Under the pieces are notes generated by a model. It was not told where the DNA came from, did no database searches, and saw nothing but the letters and a program-made list of their open reading frames with translations. Source: Thalassovita litoralis (GTDB taxonomy: Bacteria > Pseudomonadota > Alphaproteobacteria > Rhodobacterales > Rhodobacteraceae). Taken from it: a stretch of 64,000 nt of DNA. The position numbers and the translations under genes are program-made. The stretch spans positions 54,763-118,762 of the forward strand of contig NZ_FXTO01000009.1 of assembly GCF_900182725.1 (NCBI RefSeq), given 5' to 3'. Each line of letters begins with the position of its first letter. Positions within the stretch are counted from its first letter, which is position 1. Positions 47,251 through 56,769 of the stretch are shown in pieces.

Positions 47251-48516
47251 ATGGATCATTTTCTTTACAAAGACGGTGCGTTGCACGCCGAAGACGTGCC
47301 TGTGGCCGAAATCGCCGCCGCTGTCGGAACGCCCTTCTATGTGTATTCCACGGCAACCCTGTTACGGCATTTCCGCCTGTTCGACGAAGCTTTGGCGGGG
47401 ATGGATCATCTGGTGTGTTTTGCCATGAAGGCCGCCAGCAATCAGGCCATTTTGAAGACATTGGCGCAGGCCGGGGCTGGAATGGATGTGGTGTCGGGTG
47501 GGGAATATGCCCGTGCCAAGGCCGCCGGGGTTCCGGGGGATCGGATCGTGTTTTCCGGGGTGGGCAAAACCCATGCGGAAATGCGGGCGGCACTAGAGGG
47601 TGGGATTCGTCAGTTCAATCTGGAATCCGAACCAGAGATGGAGCGGCTGAACGAGGTGGCGCTGTCCTTGGGGGTAAAGGCACCCGTGACGGTGCGGGTG
47701 AACCCCGATGTCGATGCCAAGACCCATGCCAAGATCGCCACGGGCAAATCCGAGAACAAATTCGGCATTCCAATTTCACGCGCGAAAGAGGTCTACGCCC
47801 ATGCGGCCCGTTTGCCGGGATTGGACGTGGTCGGGATCGACGTGCATATCGGCAGCCAGTTGACCGATCTGGAACCCTTCCGGTTGGCCTATCGCAAGGT
47901 TGCAGCATTGACCGAGGCGCTGCGGGCCGATGGGCATAATATTCGCCGTCTGGATCTGGGGGGCGGATTGGGCATTCCCTACACCCGGTCGAACGAAGCG
48001 CCGCCGCTGCCGTTGGATTATGGCACTATGATCCGCGAGGAACTGGGCCATCTGGGCTGTGAGATCGAGATCGAGCCGGGCCGTTTGATCGCGGGCAATG
48101 CGGGGCTTCTGGTCAGCGATGTGGTGTATGTGAAATCGGGCGAAGGGAGGGATTTCCTGATTTTGGATGCCGCGATGAACGATCTGGTGCGTCCGGCCAT
48201 GTATGACGCCCATCACGACATTATCCCGGTGGTCGAACCGGCCAGCGGGGTCGAACAACGCCCCTATGACATCGTGGGGCCGGTGTGCGAAACCGGCGAC
48301 ACCTTTGCCAAGCAGCGGATGATGCCGCCGGTGCAGGCGGGCGATCTGGTCGCCTTCCGGTCTGCGGGGGCTTATGGTGCGGTGATGGCTAGTGAATATA
48401 ACACTCGGCCTCTGATCCCCGAAGTTTTGGTCAATGGGCATCAATTCGCCGTCATTCGGGCGCGTCCGAGCTTTGACGAAATCATAAACCGCGATACCAT
48501 TCCTGAATGGCTGTGA
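47251..48516 (+). CDS. lysA: Diaminopimelate decarboxylase
   Basis: 421 residues. Lys60 in VCFAMKAASNQ binds pyridoxal phosphate; GVDVHIGSQL-like text (here GIDVHIGSQLTDLEPF), LDLGGGLGIPY and EPGRLIAGNAG line the cofactor and substrate site; PVCETGDTFA carries the second-subunit Cys. It makes lysine from meso-diaminopimelate. The ATG follows GGCGGATGCG. Confidence 0.97.
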   Translation: MDHFLYKDGALHAEDVPVAEIAAAVGTPFYVYSTATLLRHFRLFDEALAGMDHLVCFAMKAASNQAILKTLAQAGAGMDVVSGGEYARAKAAGVPGDRIVFSGVGKTHAEMRAALEGGIRQFNLESEPEMERLNEVALSLGVKAPVTVRVNPDVDAKTHAKIATGKSENKFGIPISRAKEVYAHAARLPGLDVVGIDVHIGSQLTDLEPFRLAYRKVAALTEALRADGHNIRRLDLGGGLGIPYTRSNEAPPLPLDYGTMIREELGHLGCEIEIEPGRLIAGNAGLLVSDVVYVKSGEGRDFLILDAAMNDLVRPAMYDAHHDIIPVVEPASGVEQRPYDIVGPVCETGDTFAKQRMMPPVQAGDLVAFRSAGAYGAVMASEYNTRPLIPEVLVNGHQFAVIRARPSFDEIINRDTIPEWL

Positions 48517-48549
48517 TGCGATCCCCGCATCGGGCCGCCGGGAAAAGGT

Positions 48550-51111
48550 ATGTCTGACGCTGGTCGCATCGTTCTGAGGAAAATCCGCTGGCCGCTTCGC
48601 CTGACATGGGCGGGGCTGATTGCCGAGCGGCTGACGCGCGCGTTCTGGCCATTGTGGTCGGTGGTGATGCTGGCCGCTGCGGTGCTGATGTTGGGGCTTC
48701 AGGATCATGTGGCGGTGGAACTGGTGTGGGGCGCTGCGGTTCTGACTGCGCTGGCGGCGGCGGGTTTTGCCCTGCGCGGTGCGATGCAGTTCCGGTTTCC
48801 CAAACGGGCCGAGGCCTTGGCCCGGCTGGATGGCGCCATGACAGGCCGCCCGATTCAATCGCTGTTGGACCAGCAGGTGATCGGGGTGGGGGATGCGGCC
48901 TCGGCTGCGTTGTGGCGGGCGCATCAGGCACGGATGGCTGACCGCGCGGCGGCGGCAAAACCCGTGGAGCCTGATCTGAACCTGACCAGCCGCGATCCAT
49001 TTGCGCTGCGCTATGTGGCGATTTTGGGCCTGTCTGTTGCATTGCTGTTCGGCACATGGAGCAAGGTCGGATCGGTCACGGGCATGGGGCCGGGCGGCAA
49101 AGGCGGGCTGGCTGCTGGCCCCGCGTGGGAAGGCTGGATTGAACCGCCAGCCTATACCGGGTTGCCGGTGCTGTATCTGGCCGATCAGGCGGGCAAGCGG
49201 TTAACGATCCCGCAGGGCAGCCGCATCACGTTGCGGTTTTATGGGGAATTGGGGGCGCTGACGCTGGCGGAAACCGTATCAGGCCGGGTGGGGCAGGTGC
49301 CTCCGGCGTCGGACCCGGCGCAGGATTTCACCGTCGCGCAATCCGGCACTTTGGCGATCGAAGGCACGGGCGGGCGGCAATGGGATGTGACGCTGTTGCC
49401 AGACCTGCCGCCGATGGTGGATATTGCCGGGCTGCCGGAAACCAATGTGGATGGGCAGATGAGCCTGCCCTTTACCGCAGCGGATGATTATGGCGTGACG
49501 GGGGGCAGCGTGCGCATATCGCTGGATCTGGACACGCTGGATCGGCGGTATGGTCTGGCCTTGCCGCCGGAACCGCGCCAGCCTGTCGATATGGACCTGC
49601 CGATGCCGATTTCGGGCAGCCGCGCGGAATTCACCGAACAGTTGATCGAGGATTTTTCCCAACACCCGTGGGCGCATTTGCCGGTGCGGTTTGAACTGTC
49701 GGTGCAGGATGCCGCAGGGCAATCGGGGGTGGGGCAGCCCGTGGTGATGAACCTGCCCGCGCGGCGGTTTTTCGATCCGCTGGCGGCGGCGCTGATCGAA
49801 CAGCGGCGAGATTTGCTGTGGACCCGCGAAAATGCCCCGCGCATTGCGCAGGTGTTGCGGGCGATTTCGTGGCAACCCGAAGAACAGCTTTTCCCGGACG
49901 AAGCGAATTATCTGCAACTGCGTGTCATTTTGCGACGGATCGAATCCTATGCAGCCAGCGGCATGACAGATGAACAGCGCGATGAAGTGGCTGCGGCACT
50001 GTGGGAACTGGCGATCCAGATCGAAGAGGGCGATCTGGACGACGCGATGGATCGGATGAAACGCGCACAGGACCGGCTGAGCGAAGCCATGAAAAATGGT
50101 GCTTCGGAACAGGAAATCGCGCGGCTGATGCAGGAATTGCGCGATGCGACGCAGGATTATCTGCGGCAATTGTCGCGGCAGGCGCAGCGCGATCAGGAGC
50201 AGGCGGATGCGGACATGCAGATGTCCGACAACACGATGCAGATGGATATGGACGATCTGCAACGGATGATGGACCGCATTCAGGAATTGATCGAACAGGG
50301 CCGCATGGCCGAAGCACAGGAAGCGATGCGCCAGTTCCAGCAGATGATGGAAAACATGCGCATGGCTCAACAGCAGGGCGGGCAGGGTGGCCAATCCCCC
50401 GGCGACCGCGCGATGGAGGAGTTGGGCAAAACTCTGCGCGATCAACAAGGCCTGTCAGATCGGGCCTTCCGTGACTTGCAGGAACAGTTCAACCCCGGTG
50501 CCAATCAAGGCCAGTCGCAGGGCAACGAAGGCCGTGATGGGGGCATGGGGCGGGGCCAAAGCCACGAGGGGCAGGATGGTCAGGGACAAGACGGCGATCA
50601 GGGCCAGCAAGGTCAGGGATCATTGGCGGATCGTCAGCAGGCCTTGCGGCAGGAATTGGAACGTCAGCGCGGTAATCTGCCCGGTGCCGGAAGCGAAGGC
50701 GGTGAAGCCGCCCGCGAGGCGCTGAAACAGGCGGAACGTGCGATGGACGGGGCCGAGGAAGCCTTGCGTCAGGATGATCTGGCCGGGGCCATTGATAAAC
50801 AGGCGGAAGCGATGGAAGCCCTGCGCGAAGGGATGCGCAATCTGGGCGAGGCGATGGCCGAAGCAGGCCGCCGTCAACGTGGTGGCGATGGCCGCGAAAC
50901 CGGGGACGCGCAGACGGGGGCGCGTGATCCTTTGGGGCGGAACCCCGGATCGCGTGGCGGCGATGTCGGCACCGAGGACAGCCTGCTGCAAGGCGAAGAT
51001 GTCTATCGCCGCGCCCGCGAATTGCTGGACGAAATCCGCCGCCGCACTGGCGAAGGCGACCGCCCGGATGCTGAACTGGATTACTTGCGCCGCCTGTTGG
51101 AACGGTTTTGA
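48550..51111 (+). CDS. DUF4175/TIGR02302-family membrane protein
   Basis: 853 residues. Two membrane helices near 35-75, a third near 158-175, then a long periplasmic part. From about residue 500 it is very Gln/Met/Asp-rich (LMQELRDATQDYLRQLSRQ, then QGQSQGNEGRDGGMGRGQSH), predicted coil and low complexity, ending in a helical tail. It is encoded after lysA in many alphaproteobacteria. The function is unknown; an envelope role is inferred. Its 3' end overlaps the convergent CbiX-like gene by 31 bases. Confidence 0.9.
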   Translation: MSDAGRIVLRKIRWPLRLTWAGLIAERLTRAFWPLWSVVMLAAAVLMLGLQDHVAVELVWGAAVLTALAAAGFALRGAMQFRFPKRAEALARLDGAMTGRPIQSLLDQQVIGVGDAASAALWRAHQARMADRAAAAKPVEPDLNLTSRDPFALRYVAILGLSVALLFGTWSKVGSVTGMGPGGKGGLAAGPAWEGWIEPPAYTGLPVLYLADQAGKRLTIPQGSRITLRFYGELGALTLAETVSGRVGQVPPASDPAQDFTVAQSGTLAIEGTGGRQWDVTLLPDLPPMVDIAGLPETNVDGQMSLPFTAADDYGVTGGSVRISLDLDTLDRRYGLALPPEPRQPVDMDLPMPISGSRAEFTEQLIEDFSQHPWAHLPVRFELSVQDAAGQSGVGQPVVMNLPARRFFDPLAAALIEQRRDLLWTRENAPRIAQVLRAISWQPEEQLFPDEANYLQLRVILRRIESYAASGMTDEQRDEVAAALWELAIQIEEGDLDDAMDRMKRAQDRLSEAMKNGASEQEIARLMQELRDATQDYLRQLSRQAQRDQEQADADMQMSDNTMQMDMDDLQRMMDRIQELIEQGRMAEAQEAMRQFQQMMENMRMAQQQGGQGGQSPGDRAMEELGKTLRDQQGLSDRAFRDLQEQFNPGANQGQSQGNEGRDGGMGRGQSHEGQDGQGQDGDQGQQGQGSLADRQQALRQELERQRGNLPGAGSEGGEAAREALKQAERAMDGAEEALRQDDLAGAIDKQAEAMEALREGMRNLGEAMAEAGRRQRGGDGRETGDAQTGARDPLGRNPGSRGGDVGTEDSLLQGEDVYRRARELLDEIRRRTGEGDRPDAELDYLRRLLERF

Positions 51112-51827
51112 TCTGACGGGCAGCTTACGGTTACGGTTTCAGTGCCTTGTTTTGTCAGGCTGTTGGCGATTAGACCCGGTGTTTCCGGCCAGTGGATCAT
51201 CGGGGGCAATACGGCACCGTTAAACCCTGCGGCAGTCAATGCGTTGGGCAGATCGTCCAGAACATGCCCGGCCTCCAGCGCGAAATAGCTTAGGCAGATG
51301 GCTTGCCCCAGATCGCGGGCTTGATCGTGGACAAAGGGCGGTTCTTCGATAAATCCCGCGCGGGTGGTGCGGAATGGCAACCGGCGGGCCAGTTCACGTT
51401 CCATTGCATGAGTACTGTCGGCGCTGGTGCGCGATACTGCGCTGCCGTGGGCGGCCATCAGTAGCGCGGTGTCTTGGGCCTGCCAGCCCCGGTCTGTCAG
51501 GGTGGCCCGCAGGCGGGATTCTGCGACGTCGGCCAGTCCGGTTTCTACGCCCAAGGGCGGCAATTGGGTCAATCCCAGCGCCGTTGTTTTCGGGGCAAGA
51601 ACGCGATTGGTGAAATAACCCTGCGCCATGAAAAACGGGTATATCAGCGGGTGATCCAGCCCATTCAATGCAGCATCGAACCGCCCCGGCGCGGCCAAAG
51701 TAGCCCCCCGGATTTGCCAGCCGGGCAGCAGGGTTTGCACCTTTTCGGCTAAGGCCTGCATGGCCTGTTCCTGTGGATCGGGATCGGACGGGCTGCCGTG
51801 GGCGATCAGGATTGCGCAGCGGGGCAT
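51081..51827 (-). CDS. CbiX/SirB-type chelatase, last gene of the zinc operon
   Basis: 248 residues from ATG 51827, behind AAGAGG. Two half-domains are visible: the first opens AILIAHGSPSDPDPQ, the second ALLMAAHGSAVSRTSADSTHAMERELARR; each carries the metal-site His. This is the long CbiX type. Family members put cobalt, nickel or iron into tetrapyrroles. It starts 10 bases after znuB with no terminator between them, so it belongs to the Zur-linked transcript rather than to a cobalamin cluster. Its metal and substrate are open. Confidence 0.85.
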   Translation of the reverse strand: MPRCAILIAHGSPSDPDPQEQAMQALAEKVQTLLPGWQIRGATLAAPGRFDAALNGLDHPLIYPFFMAQGYFTNRVLAPKTTALGLTQLPPLGVETGLADVAESRLRATLTDRGWQAQDTALLMAAHGSAVSRTSADSTHAMERELARRLPFRTTRAGFIEEPPFVHDQARDLGQAICLSYFALEAGHVLDDLPNALTAAGFNGAVLPPMIHWPETPGLIANSLTKQGTETVTVSCPSDQNRSNRRRK

Positions 51828-51836
51828 GGACACCTC

Positions 51837-52652
51837 TTAGATTTGGCGCGCCACGCGGTGACGCAGGGCCGAACCGATACTGGACAGGGTAAACAGCACT
51901 GCGGCCACACATACAATAGACGGCCCCGTTGGTGTGTCAAAATGATAGGACAGGACCAGCCCACCAACCGAAGATATCGTTCCCAACGCCGCTGCAATCA
52001 TTCCCATGCGTTCGGGGGTGGTGGCAAAGGGGCGGGCCGTTGCGGCCGGAATGATAAGCAGCGCCGCAATCAGCAGTACGCCCACCACCTTGATTGCCAC
52101 GGCCACCACCAACGCCAGCGCCACGGTCAGCACCATTTGTTCGCGTCGCGGGTTCAGCCCGGCGGCATAGGCCAGATCCTGATTGAGCGAGGACAGCAAC
52201 AGCGCCGACCATCGCCACCACAGCAGCGCCAGAACCAGCGCCGTGCCGCCCCAGATCACGGCCAGATCGGTCTGGCTGACCGCCAGAATATCCCCGAACA
52301 GATAGGCCATCAGATCAATCCGCACCCCGGACAGGAACGATACCGCGACCAGACCAAAGGCCAGCGCGGAATGGGCCAGAACCCCCAGCAGCGTATCCAT
52401 CGCATAACCCCGACCGCTTAGGGCGGAAACCGTCAGGGCCATGACCAGTGCAGCCACCAAAGCGCCCGCGAAAATCGAGGTGGAAAACGCCAGCGACAGC
52501 GCCACACCCAGAATCGCGGCATGGGCGGTTGCATCCCCGAAATAGGCCATGCGCCGCCACACCACGAAACACCCCAGCGGAGCGGCCGCAATCGCAACAC
52601 CGATCCCGGCCAATGCGGCACGGATCAGGAAACTGTCCAACAGTGATGTCAT
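51837..52652 (-). CDS. znuB: Zinc ABC transporter permease
   Basis: 271 residues with about eight membrane helices. APLGCFVVWRRMAYFGDATAHAAILGVALSL is the ABC-3 permease signature. Two later motifs, GVLLIAALLIIPAATARPFA and SYHFDTPTGPSIVCVAA, fit ZnuB. It forms the inner-membrane channel with ZnuC. The start overlaps the znuC stop. Confidence 0.95.
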   Translation of the reverse strand: MTSLLDSFLIRAALAGIGVAIAAAPLGCFVVWRRMAYFGDATAHAAILGVALSLAFSTSIFAGALVAALVMALTVSALSGRGYAMDTLLGVLAHSALAFGLVAVSFLSGVRIDLMAYLFGDILAVSQTDLAVIWGGTALVLALLWWRWSALLLSSLNQDLAYAAGLNPRREQMVLTVALALVVAVAIKVVGVLLIAALLIIPAATARPFATTPERMGMIAAALGTISSVGGLVLSYHFDTPTGPSIVCVAAVLFTLSSIGSALRHRVARQI

Positions 52653-53404
52653 TCTGCGGCCTCGTGTGTGTGGCTGTGATCATGGCCGCAACCGGGATCG
52701 TGGCTGTGGTTGTGTTCATGACGATACAGCGCCAGCGCGCCTTGCGTGCCTGACCCAAACAAAGCCCGGTATTCCGGGGCCGAGGCAACGTGTTCAGGTT
52801 CGCCCTGACAGCAGACATGCCCATTCAGACAAATCACCCGGTCCGATGCTGCCATGACGACATGCAATTCGTGGCTGACCATCAGCACAGCACAGCCCAG
52901 ATCGCTGCGCACCTGTTCGATCTGGCGGTAAAATGCTGCCGATCCGGGTTGATCCAACCCCTGTGTCGCTTCGTCCAGAATCAACAATTGCGGTTTGGAC
53001 AACAGCGCCCGCGCCAGCATGACGCGCTGAAACTGCCCGCCGGACAGGTCCGCCATCTGGCGATTGCCCAGATCTTCGGCCCCGGCTTCGGTCAAGGCCC
53101 GGCGCACGTCGGCATGGGCTACCTGATGGGGCAGGTTCATGAACCGTTGCACCGTCAGCGGAAGCGTTGGATCGACATGCAGCTTTTGCGGAACATAGCC
53201 GATCCGCAGATCAGGGCGCAGGCGCACGGTTCCTGCGCTGGGGCGAATTGCGCCAATGATCGCTTTCAACAGGGTGGATTTGCCGGACCCGTTGGGGCCG
53301 ACAATGGTGACAATCTCGCCTTCATCCATATGGAAATCGACATGAGACAGCACCGTGTTGCCGCCCAGACGAATCGTCAGATCCGTGACCTCGATCAGGC
53401 TCAT
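52649..53404 (-). CDS. znuC: Zinc ABC transporter ATPase with His-rich tail
   Basis: 251 residues from ATG 53404, which overlaps the zur stop. Walker A GPNGSGKST, signature LSGGQFQR, Walker B LLILDEATQGLD and the switch His in VSHELHVV are all there. The C-terminal HEHNHSHDPGCGHDHSHTHE is metal-binding low complexity, also seen in ZnuA and at the Zur N-terminus. It drives zinc import. Confidence 0.96.
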   Translation of the reverse strand: MSLIEVTDLTIRLGGNTVLSHVDFHMDEGEIVTIVGPNGSGKSTLLKAIIGAIRPSAGTVRLRPDLRIGYVPQKLHVDPTLPLTVQRFMNLPHQVAHADVRRALTEAGAEDLGNRQMADLSGGQFQRVMLARALLSKPQLLILDEATQGLDQPGSAAFYRQIEQVRSDLGCAVLMVSHELHVVMAASDRVICLNGHVCCQGEPEHVASAPEYRALFGSGTQGALALYRHEHNHSHDPGCGHDHSHTHEAAE

Positions 53405-53883
53405 GCCGGTTCCTTTGTCTGGCAGGCGGGGCACAGCCCTTCGGCTTCGATCACGGCTTTTTCGATGCGGAACCCTTCGGCGCGGGCGGTCTTGCCCAAT
53501 GTGTCCGCGGAAATCTGGGTGGTGGCTTCGGCCACGGAATTGCAGGCCCGGCAGATCAGGAACATCGGCGTATGGCTGTGGCCCGGATGCACACAGGCGG
53601 CAAAGGCATTCAGGTGTTCGATCTTGTGCGCAAACCCGTTCGACACCAGAAAATCCAGCGCCCGATAGGCAACCGGGGGCTGTGATCCCAGCCCTTCGGT
53701 GCGCAGCATGTCCAGAATTTCATACGCGCCAAGCGCCCGGTGTTCATGTAGCAGGATTTCCAGAACCCGACGGCGTACCGGGGTGAATTGCAGCCCGTTG
53801 TCCTGACATATCTGTTCTGCCGCTGACAAATTGGCGGCGATGCAACTGTGGTGGTCGTGATGTGCGAAACCAACAGGGTCCAT
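53401..53883 (-). CDS. zur: Zinc uptake regulator, Fur family
   Basis: 160 residues. The start is HDHH-rich (FAHHDHHSC), then a winged helix (LQFTPVRRRVLEILLHEH) and a dimerisation domain with ICRAC and CPAC, the structural-zinc pairs, and HPGHSHTP in the sensor site. Zur represses zinc-uptake genes when zinc is enough. It leads the operon zur-znuC-znuB-cbiX-like and is divergent from znuA. Confidence 0.94.
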   Translation of the reverse strand: MDPVGFAHHDHHSCIAANLSAAEQICQDNGLQFTPVRRRVLEILLHEHRALGAYEILDMLRTEGLGSQPPVAYRALDFLVSNGFAHKIEHLNAFAACVHPGHSHTPMFLICRACNSVAEATTQISADTLGKTARAEGFRIEKAVIEAEGLCPACQTKEPA

Positions 53884-53948
53884 AGGCGGCCTTCCGGGTT
53901 GGGAAAGATTGGGGTTGCTATGGTATAAAGTAACAGGTATCGACTGTC

Positions 53949-53966
53949 GATATGTTATACAATTAC
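53949..53966. promoter_or_regulatory. Candidate Zur box between zur and znuA
   Basis: GATATGTTATACAATTAC is an imperfect dyad close to the Zur consensus (GNNATGTTATANNATAAC-like). It lies 12 bases before the znuA ATG. Related text, GATACCTGTTACTTTATAC, occurs on the opposite strand about 20 bases upstream, so two sites may serve the two divergent transcripts. Confidence 0.6.
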
Positions 53967-53978
53967 ACGAGGTAGAAA

Positions 53979-55037
53979 ATGCGTTTGCCCCTGATGACCT
54001 GCGGCGCGGCCTTGCTGGCTGGTTCCGTCTTGGCTGAAACCCCGCATGTGGTGGCCGATATTACGCCGGTGCATTCGCTTGTGGCGCGGGTGATGCAGGG
54101 GGTTGGCGAACCGACCCTGCTGGTCGAACCGGGGGCTTCGCCGCACGGGTATGCGCTGCGCCCGTCGCAGGCCGCCGCACTGAATCGCGCCGACGCCGTT
54201 TTCTGGATCGGAGAAGCGCTTGAACCTTGGCTGGAAGGGCCGCTTGAAACCCTTGGCGGTAAAGCGCGTCAAATCGAGCTGATGACCGTGCCGGGTACGA
54301 CGGTGCTGGAATATCGGCTGGGGGCGGCGTTTGAAAAGCATGATCATGGTGACGATGACGACCACGGACATGACGATGCCGCAGACGACAAGCATGACCA
54401 TGATGACCACGATCATGATCACGACGAGCATGATCACGCTGAAAAAGATTCGCATGACCATGAAGGCCATGACGATCATGCGAAGGCAGAGACCGATCAG
54501 CATGGCGATCATGATGGCCACGACCATACCGGAATGGATTCTCATGGTTGGCTGGACCCGATGAATGCGCATGTCTGGCTGGGGGCGATTGCGCAGGAAC
54601 TGGGCCGGATTGACCCGGAAAATGCCACGCGCTACGCGGCCAACGCTGCCGAGGGGCAGGCCGAGCTGGATGAACTGGTGGCAGAGCTGAATGTGCAGCT
54701 TGCAGCGTTCCGGCAGGTGAACTTTATCGTGTTCCACGATGCCTATCAGTATTTTGAAAACCGCTTCGATCTGTCGGCGGTGGGGTCGATTTCGTTGGGG
54801 GATGCGTCTGAACCGGGGGCGGCCCGGATCGCTGAAATCCGCAACAGGGTTCAGGAACTGAACGTGACCTGCGTGTTCGCAGAGCCGCAGTTCAATCCGG
54901 GCCTGATCAAGGCTGTGTCCGATGGTGGCGTAAAAGTTGCGGAAATCGACCCGCTGGGCACCACGCTGGAGGTTGGTCCATCGCTTTATCCCAGCCTGAT
55001 GCGTGAATTGGCAAATAGCATCAGCGCGTGCCAATAA
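53979..55037 (+). CDS. znuA: Zinc ABC transporter substrate-binding protein with His/Asp loop
   Basis: 352 residues. A signal peptide (MRLPLMTCGAALLAGSVLA) leads into a cluster A-I binding protein: DITPVHSLVARV with the first zinc His, GASPHGYALRPS with the second, MDSHGWLDPMNAHVW and FHDAYQYFENRF with the others. Residues about 120-188 are a long loop of repeated HDHD units between domains, typical of ZnuA and unusually long here. It collects periplasmic zinc for ZnuBC. Confidence 0.97.
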   Translation: MRLPLMTCGAALLAGSVLAETPHVVADITPVHSLVARVMQGVGEPTLLVEPGASPHGYALRPSQAAALNRADAVFWIGEALEPWLEGPLETLGGKARQIELMTVPGTTVLEYRLGAAFEKHDHGDDDDHGHDDAADDKHDHDDHDHDHDEHDHAEKDSHDHEGHDDHAKAETDQHGDHDGHDHTGMDSHGWLDPMNAHVWLGAIAQELGRIDPENATRYAANAAEGQAELDELVAELNVQLAAFRQVNFIVFHDAYQYFENRFDLSAVGSISLGDASEPGAARIAEIRNRVQELNVTCVFAEPQFNPGLIKAVSDGGVKVAEIDPLGTTLEVGPSLYPSLMRELANSISACQ

Positions 55038-55059
55038 AATGCCACACCACCACTCACTG

Positions 55060-55085
55060 CCGCATCCGGCTTTGGCCGGGTGCGG
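55060..55085. terminator. Terminator between znuA and the DUF4202 gene
   Basis: CCGCATCCGGC, loop TTTG, GCCGGGTGCGG: an 11-bp stem with one T-G pair, in the gap between the converging genes. The T-tract is weak. Confidence 0.7.
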
Positions 55086-55113
55086 GGCGTGTGTGCGTTT
55101 CTAAACGATCATT

Positions 55114-55677
55114 TTAGCTGGCAAATGCCGCGGCGAACGGGGCGGGCAGATCAAATTCCCGCAACACCCGCGCCCGTCCTTCGACCGACATTTTGCGTGC
55201 CGTGCGGATCACGATCTTTTCCAAGGCTTCGGGTGACTGCGTTCCGGCGAAGGGGTGGAAATACCATTTCAGGAAGGTAAAGCAGATCACGTCTTCTAAG
55301 GCCTGCACCTGAGGATCGCGTTTGATCCCTTCCTTGCGCAGCATAGTGCCGACCTGTGCCTGTTCGTCTTGGGAATATCCGGCCTCTGCCATCATATCCG
55401 CCAGCCGGACCCCGTGCCGACGCCCCTGTTCCTTGCGCCATTCCAGATAGCCGTTGCGCCCCTCGGGGTAATCCTTGCGGGGCAAAAGCCAGCGTTCGAT
55501 ATGCTGACCACGCGCCGCGATTTGCAGCGGTTCCGACGCATCGGGAAACAGGCGCCGAAGCTCTGCTGTCATGCGTTCCCCATAAAGCTGCGCTGCGGGG
55601 CGTCCGTCTTCTTGGGTCGGGTCGGCGGCGTTGGCGGTGTCGATTGCGGTCAGAACGGTTTGCAAACGGTCGGACAT
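55114..55677 (-). CDS. DUF4202-domain protein
   Basis: 187 residues from ATG 55677; six further in-frame codons upstream are not needed. ARGQHIERWLLPRKDYPEGRNGYLEWRKEQGRRHGVRLADMM is the DUF4202 signature, with His, Arg and Glu residues that could form a site; a second helical part follows with VICFTFLKWYFHPFAG. The family is widespread, also in eukaryotes, and its activity is not established. It follows znuA convergently. Confidence 0.85.
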   Translation of the reverse strand: MSDRLQTVLTAIDTANAADPTQEDGRPAAQLYGERMTAELRRLFPDASEPLQIAARGQHIERWLLPRKDYPEGRNGYLEWRKEQGRRHGVRLADMMAEAGYSQDEQAQVGTMLRKEGIKRDPQVQALEDVICFTFLKWYFHPFAGTQSPEALEKIVIRTARKMSVEGRARVLREFDLPAPFAAAFAS

Positions 55678-55743
55678 GGCGGGCCTTTCGGTCAAAGCGG
55701 GGTCGCGCCCAGCCTATACCGGGTCGTTGCGCTGTAACAGGGG

Positions 55744-56769
55744 TTACAGGCTGCGCAGCGTCAGCCGATCCCCCGGTTCACTGATCCATTCCAACTGTCC
55801 GCGTTTGACCATGAAATTCACATGGGCCAACACCTCGCTAAAGGCAAAGCTCATTTGATGAGGGTCCAGTTGGCGGTGAAAAATCACCGGAATCAGATCA
55901 TTCGCGGAAATGTCACGGGTTCGGCAGGCATCGTGGATCATTCCGCAGCGTTCTTCGTGGTGGGCGACCAGATCGGTGCAGCGAATATGCAGGCCGTAAA
56001 AGGGCAGGCGATGGCCGGACAAAACCAACACATCCTCGGGCAATTCGCGTTTCAGATAATTCAGCGAATGGATAAAGCCGCCCAAGGGGTTTCCTTCGGG
56101 TTCGGTGGCCATCACGGATACGTTGGGGCTGATTTTTTCAATCACCTGATCAGCGGCCAGAAACAGCTTTTCTTCGGGCAGGTATAGCATCACCTGTTCG
56201 GCACAATGACCATCGCCGGTCAGCACCTGAAATTTACGATCCCCGATTGGCAGGGTCATGCCATGATACAGGCGCCGATAGGTAAAGGGCGGCGTGGACA
56301 GCATCCGCAGATAATTATGCCCCTGTGTGCTGACCAGCGCGGCAATTTCCGGGGCCATGCCGTGACGGGCGTAAAATTCACTATAGGGGGTGGCCTCCAT
56401 CACTGCGGGGGAATGGGCGAACATCATACACGACAGGAACGAGGTGCGGCTGGTCAGCATCGGGATGTCCAGCTTTTCGCACAGCCACCCGGCCATGCCG
56501 ATATGATCGGGATGGTGATGGGTGATGATCAGCCCGGTAAATTTTTCCCCCGCAAAGGGACCGTTCAGCAATGCCTCCCACGCGGCGCGGGTCTGCTTGT
56601 TGGAAATGCCACCGTCGACGATCATCCAGCCGTCATTATCCTGAAGGAAGTAAATATTCACATGGTCCAGTTGGAACGGCAGTGCCAGCCGCGCCCACAG
56701 GATGCCGGGGCGAACTTCGATGACGTCGCCGGGTTGTGGCGGGGTGGTAAAGGGATGATGCAGGCTCAC
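55744..56769 (-). CDS. MBL-fold metallohydrolase
   Basis: 341 residues from GTG 56769, behind AAGGAG. THHHPDHIGMAGWL is the HxHxDH metal motif; GDGHCAEQVMLY, LAADQVI and LSGHRLPFYG supply further metal ligands. A helical C-terminal domain follows (about residues 260-341), as in the MBL plus winged-helix group that includes beta-lactamase-like and glyoxalase-II-like enzymes. The substrate is unknown. A longer ATG start reads into the repeat at 57061 and was rejected. Confidence 0.9.
   Translation of the reverse strand: MSLHHPFTTPPQPGDVIEVRPGILWARLALPFQLDHVNIYFLQDNDGWMIVDGGISNKQTRAAWEALLNGPFAGEKFTGLIITHHHPDHIGMAGWLCEKLDIPMLTSRTSFLSCMMFAHSPAVMEATPYSEFYARHGMAPEIAALVSTQGHNYLRMLSTPPFTYRRLYHGMTLPIGDRKFQVLTGDGHCAEQVMLYLPEEKLFLAADQVIEKISPNVSVMATEPEGNPLGGFIHSLNYLKRELPEDVLVLSGHRLPFYGLHIRCTDLVAHHEERCGMIHDACRTRDISANDLIPVIFHRQLDPHQMSFAFSEVLAHVNFMVKRGQLEWISEPGDRLTLRSL

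Noticed and set aside
54337..54545. Tandem-looking CATGACCATGATGACC repeats suggested a CRISPR-like or minisatellite array
   Set aside because: They are codons of the His/Asp loop in znuA, irregular in length and in frame; no spacers or cas genes.
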